Shown: in pieces, positions 56,601-64,000 of the stretch
How positions within the stretch are numbered: the stretch's first letter is position 1
How the letters are laid out: every line of letters starts with the position of its first letter
From: Brachynemurus nebulosus
Taxonomy: Eukaryota > Arthropoda > Insecta > Neuroptera > Myrmeleontidae
Direction: 5' to 3'
DNA length: 64,000 nt
NCBI GenBank assembly: GCA_035578155.1
Contig: JAPWDM010000005.1
Coordinates: forward strand, 26,286,877 to 26,350,876
Translations under genes and position numbers: made by a program
Notes under the pieces: generated by a model
Database searches by the model: none
Told to the model about the DNA's origin: nothing
Seen by the model: only the letters and a program-made list of their open reading frames with translations

Positions 56601-59600
56601 CATAAAGCTAAAAAATAAATCAAAATAAACTATGAATGAGTTAAAAATAATAAATGTGTACAATAAAGCATAGTTATACATTATAAAAACATAAAGAAAT
56701 TTTCATGGGTCAAAAATACAAATTTTTGAATAATTTGAAATTGATATCCATAAAAACTGTCTCCACACTAACAAAAAGAATTGTTTTATTGACGAATCTT
56801 ACAATTAGTATTTTTTTAGTTCATAAAATATACATATAAACATGTCATTATATAGTTTCAAAATGAAAATCCTTGATAATAATTTTTCTTAATGTTAACC
56901 ACTTGTTTTGTCTTGTTTTTACCCCATTTTTTTCTTGTTTTTTTTTAACATATAAAAAAAATTACAAGCAGTTGGACCACTTAAATAAAACTTTGTACTT
57001 TACATCACTTTGTACTTTGTACACAGTATGTAGAATAACAAAAAAAAAAAATACAGCACTCTATCTTATTAGATTTTTTACTTACTGAAAAAGTTTATCG
57101 TCGCGGAATGAAAGTTTTTCGCTCACGAATAACAGAGGTTTGAGAGAAAATTTTTTTATGTTATAAAACCCTCTCCAAAAAATAGTTTTTGTATTTTGTA
57201 TTTTGCTGTAATATTTTTTATTTTTCCAATTTAACAGTGTTGAGTTTAATATAAATATGTCTTTTCTGTACCCCACTTGAGTAATGTCTTTTTTTTACCC
57301 CGCCCTACCCTATATTTTTTTTCTAAATTTGTACATATTCTTCTATTTACCACTAACATTAAATTTAACCGCGGCTTCGCCGCGTATTATTTTAAATTAT
57401 GACAAAAATTAAATTTTAAATATATTTTTCCACGGGAATCAAATAAGGTACCTAAGGCATTTAAGGCCCAGCGGGTGATAAGGCCCATTAACTAACTGCT
57501 ATATAATTAGCAGTCGAAAAATTTCTTTTAAATTGAAAATACTTTTATTCGATTGGGAATCATTTGGGAAAATTTAGGAATATAATTTTTTTATTTAGGA
57601 CATTATAATTAGTGAGTAATTAATTAGTCTTTTTTTAGCGTATAGTTAGCAGACATGAAAATAAAAAATATTTAATTTTACGTTATTTGATAGTAAATAC
57701 CTAGTTTGGGAAGAACATTAAAATTAATCACACCATTTGGGAATTCATAATTAATTAATTATGCCGATTTTTCTGTTTACGATTTTACATGTACAATATA
57801 TTTAATGACTGACGCCACTGACTAATATGGCGGCAAAATTCAAACACTTTTGTATGTTAAAATTATGAATGATTTTTCGAACTGTACTTCATTAGTATGT
57901 TGTATATTTACATTTTACATAATTTTATTGACGGAAAGTATGAATTGAAAAGTTATGTTATAATATACAACATACTAATGAAGTACAGTTCGAAAAATCA
58001 TTCATAATTTTAACATACAAAAGTGTTTGAATTTTGCCGCCATATTAGTCAGTGGCGTCAGTCATTAAATATATTGTACATGTAAAATCGTAAACAGAAA
58101 AATCGGCATAATTAATTAATTATGAATTCCCAAATGGTGTGATTAATTCTAATGTTCTTCCCAAACTATTTACTATCAAATAACGTAAAATTAAATATTT
58201 TTTATTTTCATGTCTGCTAACTATACGCTAAAAAAAGACTAATTAATTACCCACAAATTATAATGTCCTAAATAAAAAAATTATATTCCTAAACTTTCCC
58301 AAATGATTCCCAATCGAATAAAAGTATTTTCAATTAAAAAGAAATTTTTCGACTGCCAACTATATGGCAGTCATTAAGGTAGTTGGTCGATAAAACGATT
58401 TTTTCAAAGGATTTTAACGAAACTTCTCTAGATATTTATTTACTCCAATTACAATAATACGAGCCCTTACCGAAAAAAAATTGACCACCCCAATTTTGAG
58501 AAAAACGACTTCAAAGTTTTATAATTTTAACATGGGCTCTTATGGGAAAATTCTATTTTTTTTGAATAAAATGAAAACGTGTCAAAGGAATTTGATAAAA
58601 TTTTAATATGTTATTTAAAACAAAGTTACAAACCATATTTAATAAGAAATAAAAATTATTGACCACGCCGTTTTTGATATATAATTTAAAAACATCATTT
58701 TGCAACGTTTTTGCCACGCTTTTTCAACAATATTCTTAAATTGCTACAATATAAGCGCTCGGAAATTAAAAAAAGCAAGTGGTATACAAATATAATCACT
58801 GAAGAATTTAATACATTATTTAATTTTTGATAAAAGAACAAATTTTTTTTGAGATATACTTTTGTACCTGACTATCTCAGAGCAACTACGTTAACTACAT
58901 TTTTTACCAAGAAGCAGTTTCTAACTTATCAACAAGTTTAAAGTGAACTTTCAATCATTTAAAAACCAAATACAAAGATGGAGCAGTTCAGAGTAATAAC
59001 AAATTCATACCATATTTTAAGAAACAAAGGAGATTGTTTTCGTTGATATAAAAATGTTGCACATTGTGAGTCTTACCTATATTTATGATTTTTTGAAAGG
59101 TATGTTTCTTTAAAATTGTTATAAAATAGAATCAAATTTTTGACTTACATAATTACAAATTCGTTAATTTTTTTTTAGGAATTTTTGTCAAAAGACAAGT
59201 AAATTTTTATAATTAAGCACTAGGTATATTTTTGATGTTTTATAATAGGTATATGTAAATAATAAGCATATTTTACTTAGGTGGGCGTTTAATGCCTTAG
59301 GTACCTTACTTTTCATAGGTAGAAAGTAGTCTATGTCCTTCTCCGCCTCTCTATTAACAATATGTAAAGTTTAAAGTATGTAATTGGTTTTCTTATTAGT
59401 CAATTATCGTAATTTCATTGTTAGTTTTAAATATATTTTCTTCGGAGATGAGATGTTTTCCAACGGTTAAAAGTAGCCTATGTTCTTTTACGCCTCCGTC
59501 TTGCCCAGCTATCGTTAAGCAAAGTTTCAAAATTAATGAATTAAGCTGTTGAGACCTGAAAACGAGACACGCGGACAAATCCACTTTTGCATGTATGATA

Positions 59601-62600
59601 TTACTAGGATTTTTGGGCCCGTCTTTGAAAAATTAGAAATTTCTTTTATTAAATATGACTTATCCTACAAAAACTGCTTTTTTATTGTTCTTACCATTTC
59701 AGTTTTAGTTGAAACTAAAAGTATGACCTCCAAAAAGTTCAAAAAAATTTTATTTCATTTTTCTAGTCTTAAAATTGTGATTTTTATCACTTTTAGATAA
59801 TTCAGTATACTTGATGACGTCATTTGGAGTATACATATACCTGATATTTTAGATTTAGATGAATGTTATTACTTTGTTGAAAATATGCACATCTGTTCTG
59901 AAATACATACATACGTATATTGTTTGATCAACTGATTAAAAAAATTTAGGGTAATAAAAGTTTTCAAAAATATGTATGTTTAACACGGTGACAGTCATGA
60001 GGGATTATAACGAAACGTCCAACTGATACATTATATTGAAAACTACTTGCAGCCAGTCAGAATTTTTAACGTTTTATTTTTAACACACTGCTAATTTCTA
60101 CTTGTTGAAATGTACTTTGAACTTAGTGAGAATCTTTGGTGTACTTCCAATTTAAACAAATCAAATAAATGATTTGATTGTTAAAGCTTGTTTAAGATGA
60201 CTCACTTTTTTTTTTCTTTTTTACTTGCAGACTTTCAATAATTGCCATACAAGAAGTGGAAAATGAAGCGGCCTTAGACATAATATGTGATGAACTAAAT
60301 AATCCAAAGTTACGTAGAGTAATGGAATGGCAGGAGAAATATCATAAAAAGAAATATATTTACAAGAATATCTGTTATAATCATTTAGGATTTATCTATA
60401 TATCGCAAAATCCTAGTATGAAAATTGAATTTCTAGCATATCAAGACTTGGAGGTGAATCGGGCCGATGCCGACGTAATGGTGGCACGATGGTGTATCGA
60501 TAGTTTACTATTTTTGACACTTGTAAATATAAAAGTTTACAATTACTCAGGGAATTTATCAAAAATTGTTACCAATCTATTAGATTCAGATAACGTTGTT
60601 GTCTTAGGTGATTTTACAGGGTTTAAAAAGTTCGAAGGTAAGTTAAAAAAATTTTTTGGGGCCCTTCACAAAGTTTGTCAGTGTCTAAAGAATCTCTATC
60701 GTTCATTCATATTCGTTTGTTGTTGGTATTACTAAGTTGCGTCAGAGATTAAGTACTATTAAATTCAAAAAGTCATTTATTGTGTAAATTAATATTAATG
60801 TATTTAATTATATAATTTATTTCTTTTTTTTAAAATTTCAAATTGCATAGAGAAAGTTCATTTTGTAATTAAAAAGTGTATAAGTAAGGTTTCACTTGCG
60901 TCGTATGACGTCAATGACCGTCAAGGTGTTAATCACTGATATTAGAAAAAAACATTTTTTTCGCTCTCAGCTCAGAATACCGTAGGATATGGTTAAACAA
61001 ACATCCTCACCAAAGCGGAGCTCATAGTTCCAATTTTTAGAGGTGGATCATCGAACCTAAAGTTTTCCCATTTAAATAACACAGGAAAAACGATTTTTTA
61101 TATTATTTACTCTTGCAAACTATGAAGAAATTTTTTTCCATAAAATAAATTAAAGAACCTTATTAAGCATTAAATTTTGGACAAGAAATTTCATTGAGTC
61201 AAATTTCTATCACCAATATTTCACTTTCTACAGAGCCTTAAAATTTAAATTTTTGGAAATTTTGCTTTTTTTACATTTTTAAGCTAAACTAGGTATTAAA
61301 GATAGGACAAAAAGTTAATTGATAATTTTGTAGTCCAACTGACGCTTTAAAACAAATTTCTACCATAGCTCCGGGTTCAGGTCTTTTCATGACACCCGCT
61401 GTAATAGCCGAATTTCCTCTTCGCTAAAGAAATAAGTAAAATAAATTTTGAGGGTCTGTAACTTTGTAACTATTTGTAATATGAGAAATTTGTCAGGAAC
61501 TTTTTTGTAAACCGTCAGTTGGACTACAAAATTGTCATTTAACTTTTTGTTCTATCTTTAATAGTTTAGCTTAAAAATGTAAAAAAAAACAAAATTTCAA
61601 AAAATTTAAATTTTAGGGCTCTGTAGGAAGTGAAATATTGGTGATAGAAATTTGATTCAATGAAATTTTTTGTTCAAAATTTAATGCTTAATAAGGTCCT
61701 TTAATTCATTTTATGGGAAAAAAATTTCTTCATAGTTTGCAGGAGTAAATAATATAAAAAATCGTTTTTCCTGTGTTATTTAAATGGGAAAACTTTAGGA
61801 AAAACTGGAATTATGAGCTCCGCTTTGGTGAGGATGTTTGTTTAGACATATCCTACGATATTTTGAGCTGAGAGTGAGAAAACAAAAATTAATTTTTTTG
61901 GCACACTAATGTACCATACAATAGATGGAGTACACATTATTTTTATTTTTATTATTATTATTATTATTATTTTTTTATTTTTTTTTTTTGAAGAAAAATC
62001 GCCATATTGGTTAACACCCTTTATAACTTATAAAGCTGTCGATGGTAATGAATATTTTTTAATTTGTGTGTGATTTTTGTTGTAATTTGAGACTATTTAT
62101 TAACTCCTTTAGCGGCTATCCCGAGCACAGGTCGTCATATGAATTATACAACTTGAATGACTCTCCCGACTTGAACTCGCCTCGTGTTGGTAACTGTAAG
62201 ATGCTGTCATCTGCTATCGTAAAAGCATTACTAAAGCAAAAATTATCGAATGAGTACACCATATAATTATGCAATTTAATTAAGTATTTTCAAAGATAAT
62301 TTTATTTGGTTAGTTTTACATGAGCCGCTAAAGGGGTTAATAAATATTCTAACAATACTTATAACAACAAATATAACAACAATAAATGTAGAAAAATATT
62401 AAATCCAACCTAATTTAAACGCCATATTGACCAACAATTTAGTTACTTTTTTGGCTTCATTTTCATATACATTGAATATATACCTGTACTCCCTCTATCT
62501 ATTCAATACTCAGAAGAGTTAATCTACGCCATTCTATGACATACATGTTTATCGGCATTTTGCTCAGAGTAGCTGGAAGTTACTTTCGCTATAATTTAAA

Positions 62601-63406
62601 GTATTATCTGGCGTTTTACTTATTAGATTGGCAGATTATTTTATTGTTGAACTTTCAGTATGGTCGACATAAATTTCCATATATTTTTCAGTTTTTAAAA
62701 TTAAATTTTTAAAATACTGAACGTCAGAATTTGTTGATTTTATCTTTGAAATTTTCTTAAAGAGTTAAACTTTTTTTAAAAATAAGTTTTTTATCGTTTA
62801 ATATTTAGCAGAAAGTACTAATTTAGTGGATTGAGTGTTTCTCGTGTGTTTCGGTAAATAACCCTACATATTAAAAAGTAATTTTTAAAAATTTTTATCA
62901 CAAACTGTACGTTAGAATTGGTTAGATGTTTTGTGTATTACGTGTTAAAAAATAACATATCAAAAAATCATTCATTAATCTTTATATTGCTCTAGCGCTC
63001 CAACCACCTTAAAGACACTGACTTTTCTTCGTAAAGGGTCACAGTAATTTGAATTACGTTTCCTTCATCCATAAACAATTTTTTTTTTTTGGTTGCAGGT
63101 GTTAAATTAAATCCATCGGTGACTGTTCTTCCGCTGAATACCGAAACGAACAGCACAAAATTTGAGAATTGTCTTCCATTTACGGATAATATAATGTTGA
63201 GCAGTGGTGTAAGTAAACTATACACTGGTTTTGGCGGGATAGTGCGCGAGGGATTGTCACATTTGGCAATTCCGCGCGGATGGACTTGGGGTGGTGTCGC
63301 CAGTGAACACTGTCCGGTTTGGTGTGAATTGTACGTGCAGGATATCACGACGAACACGATCACATTAGTGAATCATTTTACAAATCATTCGGTCACACGA
63401 GTATGA
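53630..63406 (+). CDS. Endonuclease/exonuclease/phosphatase family domain protein 1 (EEPD1-like), complete
   Basis: Three coding exons: 53630-54618, 60231-60637, 63099-63406 (GT-AG borders, phases 2 and 1), 567 residues from the first ATG, near the ~569 of human EEPD1. Two helix-hairpin-helix repeats (residues ~54-112 with NINTASEEQLMTLPGVT; ~142-203 with DLNTASIFELQQVVGVT) precede an EEP nuclease fold from ~298: ATWNL, AIQEVE (E338), VLGDF (D457), SEHCP (E535, H536). The position of the VNLHL His of human EEPD1 is Lys here (VNIKV), and GDF lacks the following Asn of classic nucleases. A second ATG at 53645 starts MGQSPS, an N-myristoylation-type sequence like the MG start of vertebrate EEPD1, so translation may begin there (562 residues). 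Vertebrate EEPD1 acts in fork repair and also at the membrane. Confidence 0.93.
54918..55176. mobile_element. Probable hAT MITE in EEPD1 intron 1
   Basis: Left end CAGTGGCGGATTAAAG, right end GAGCCCGCCACTA (inverse TAGTGGCGGGCTC). The ends match the CAGTGGCG type found elsewhere in the window. The flanks show no convincing 8-base duplication, so the right border may be eroded. A T-run of 26 lies inside at about 55075-55100. Confidence 0.4.
55177..56010. other. EEPD1 intron 1, repeat fragments
   Basis: Segments ending in ...cagtaagcttgatgacgtca (near 55315-55335) and ...agtaagcctgatgatgtcaa (near 55600) are diverged copies of one repeat; a third copy is near 59729-59820. Nothing coding was found. 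Confidence 0.5.
56011..57311. mobile_element. 1.3-kb DNA transposon with exact 24-base inverted ends (EEPD1 intron 1)
   Basis: AGGGTAGGGCGGGGTAAAAA (plus AAAG) at 56011-56034 is exactly inverted at 57288-57311. Sub-terminal gggtaaaa/ttacccc motifs recur inside. No transposase frame survives, and no target duplication is obvious, so the superfamily is open. Confidence 0.8.
57444..59308. mobile_element. Compound element bounded by an exact 18-base inverted repeat
   Basis: TAAGGTACCTAAGGCATT at 57444-57461 is exactly inverted at 59291-59308, and similarity continues inward with changes (aaggccca against aacgccca). The left part contains the foldback at 57485-58383. The right part (about 900 bases) begins with a TTAAGGTAGTTGG terminus like those at 8630 and 13110. 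It may be one transposon invaded by another. No coding remains were recognised. Confidence 0.55.
57485..58383. repeat. Foldback element, ~420-base arms (EEPD1 intron 1)
   Basis: The left arm (about 57485-57907) and the right arm (about 57962-58383) are near-exact inverse copies around a loop of about 55 bases. The outer tips each carry a small palindrome that differs between arms but stays paired: CTGCTA/TAGCAG on the left and CTGCCA/TGGCAG on the right. CATTAA borders both sides. It would form a very long duplex in the EEPD1 pre-mRNA. Confidence 0.92.
60961..61880. repeat. Foldback element, ~370-base arms (EEPD1 intron 2)
   Basis: The left arm (60961-61344) and the right arm (about 61513-61880) are inverse copies with scattered mismatches. 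Outer landmarks are CTCTCAGCTCAGAATACCG and its inverse. The loop (61345-61512) shares sequence with 28406-28600 and with the minus strand near 26400, so it belongs to a dispersed family. Confidence 0.9.
61881..62103. other. EEPD1 intron 2, AT-rich with TTA microsatellite
   Basis: A short TTA/T-rich run lies at about 61944-61990. Nothing else was recognised. Confidence 0.5.
62104..62336. mobile_element. piggyBac-like MITE in EEPD1 intron 2
   Basis: Ends CTCCTTTAGCGGCT and AGCCGCTAAAGGGG (inverse CCCCTTTAGCGGCT) are directly bordered by TTAA at 62100-62103 and 62337-62340. TTAA duplication with C/T-rich ends suggests the piggyBac superfamily. There is no transposase. Confidence 0.7.
62337..63098. 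other. EEPD1 intron 2, 3' part
   Basis: It ends in a T-run and GGTTGCAG, the acceptor of exon 3. On the minus strand, TTAAGGTGGTTGGAGCGCTA ends at about 62993-63013, another member of the AAGGTGGTTGG terminus family. No coding sequence was found. Confidence 0.5.
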
Positions 63407-64000
63407 TCATAAAATTTGGATATTGCGGTATGATTTTTTCAGGGTCCATGGTTGAGCCAATTTATTTCAGGAATATATATGGCCTTTTATAATTGTATAT
63501 TTTCGAGATTTCTTTATTGACATAGTTTTTCTCTCAAAACTTCAAAAGGCCTAACATTCATGTCAAACATGGACGCAAACTTTTTGAATTGTGATTTGAA
63601 TTTAGTCTATCAACTTGGACAAGAGACTGCGATAGTTGTAAGTCATTGAGTAACAATGAATTGGGTAAAGTAGACTCTTTTTATTCGGTCAACTGTATTT
63701 ATTAAACATTTTTTTCTGTTTAATTTTTTCGTGCAACGAATAGTATTAAATTTAGACCGAGAGCTGTGGAACGATTTATTCAAAGCATCTAAAAAAACTG
63801 TCGCATTTGCGCCAACAACTATAAACGTTGTCTTTATGACATTTGTTGTTTGTAAATTTTATTACAAAAAAGATCTAATCAATTTTTCTCGTAAAATGAA
63901 CTGTTTTTCAAAGGGTATGAGTCCGAACTTGCTAGACTAGGTGTGTTTTAAATATATTTTCCTAGGAGAATCAGATATTTTCGCGAGGTAAAAGTAGCCT
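63407..64000. other. EEPD1 3' flank and repeat fragment at the window edge
   Basis: The 3' untranslated region starts after TGA at 63404-63406; no clear AATAAA was picked out. The last 50 bases are a copy of the dispersed family also at 4476-4560 and 59398-59510. No gene was recognised. Confidence 0.4.

Noticed and set aside
62992..63363. 123-codon minus-strand frame
   Set aside because: Antisense shadow of EEPD1 exon 3.
1..64000. Endogenous viral sequences and toxin genes
   Set aside because: None recognised on reading both strands.

Overview
The window is nuclear DNA of an insect, and very probably a holometabolous one. It is AT-rich (roughly 70% A+T by eye), its genes are split by GT-AG introns, and it is packed with small inverted-repeat transposons. 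It carries a member of the CO2-receptor branch of insect gustatory receptors. That branch is known from flies, beetles, moths and some other orders and is reported absent from Hymenoptera and aphids. I cannot name the order; a beetle or a lacewing-like insect would fit.

Layout. 1-4380: four head-to-tail non-LTR-retrotransposon-like units ending in A/TAA tails. Their 3' regions form a series of hairpins separated by the 8-mer CTGTGATA. 4381-12779: AT-rich non-coding DNA with a tRNA-like sequence at 5278-5353. 12780-17946 (minus): two exons that together encode a SUEL/galactose-binding lectin domain, with a hAT element and a 31-bp minisatellite in the intron. 17947-30850: non-coding, with hAT and pogo-type non-autonomous elements, a second locus of the same minisatellite, and a CpG-rich patch at about 30.6-30.8 kb. 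30854-33607: a hAT-type element holding a pogo/Tigger element (transposase missing its N-terminal half) and a 273-bp near-perfect hairpin. 37469-40133 (minus): complete four-exon CO2-type gustatory receptor. 43519-45321: decayed mariner split by a PIF/Harbinger-like MITE. 46804-47385 (plus): RNA polymerase subunit RPB6, four exons. 48762-51452 (minus): DONSON/humpty dumpty replication factor, two exons. 52084-52795: PIF/Harbinger element with a broken MADF-domain ORF. 53630-63406 (plus): EEPD1-type protein (two helix-hairpin-helix repeats plus an endonuclease/exonuclease/phosphatase domain), three exons, with long foldback elements in both introns.

The cellular genes do not form one pathway. 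RPB6 acts in transcription, DONSON in replication and replication stress, and EEPD1 (in vertebrates) in replication-fork repair. DONSON and EEPD1 are divergently arranged across about 2.2 kb that holds two MITEs. The receptor and the lectin gene are unrelated surface or secreted proteins.

The most unusual content is the modular hairpin/CTGTGATA region at the left end, where several hairpins keep their pairing while their bases differ between copies, and the nested transposon archaeology. Exon borders were set by hand from splice consensus, reading phase and family similarity. Repeat classification rests on terminal inverted repeats and target-site duplications seen directly.
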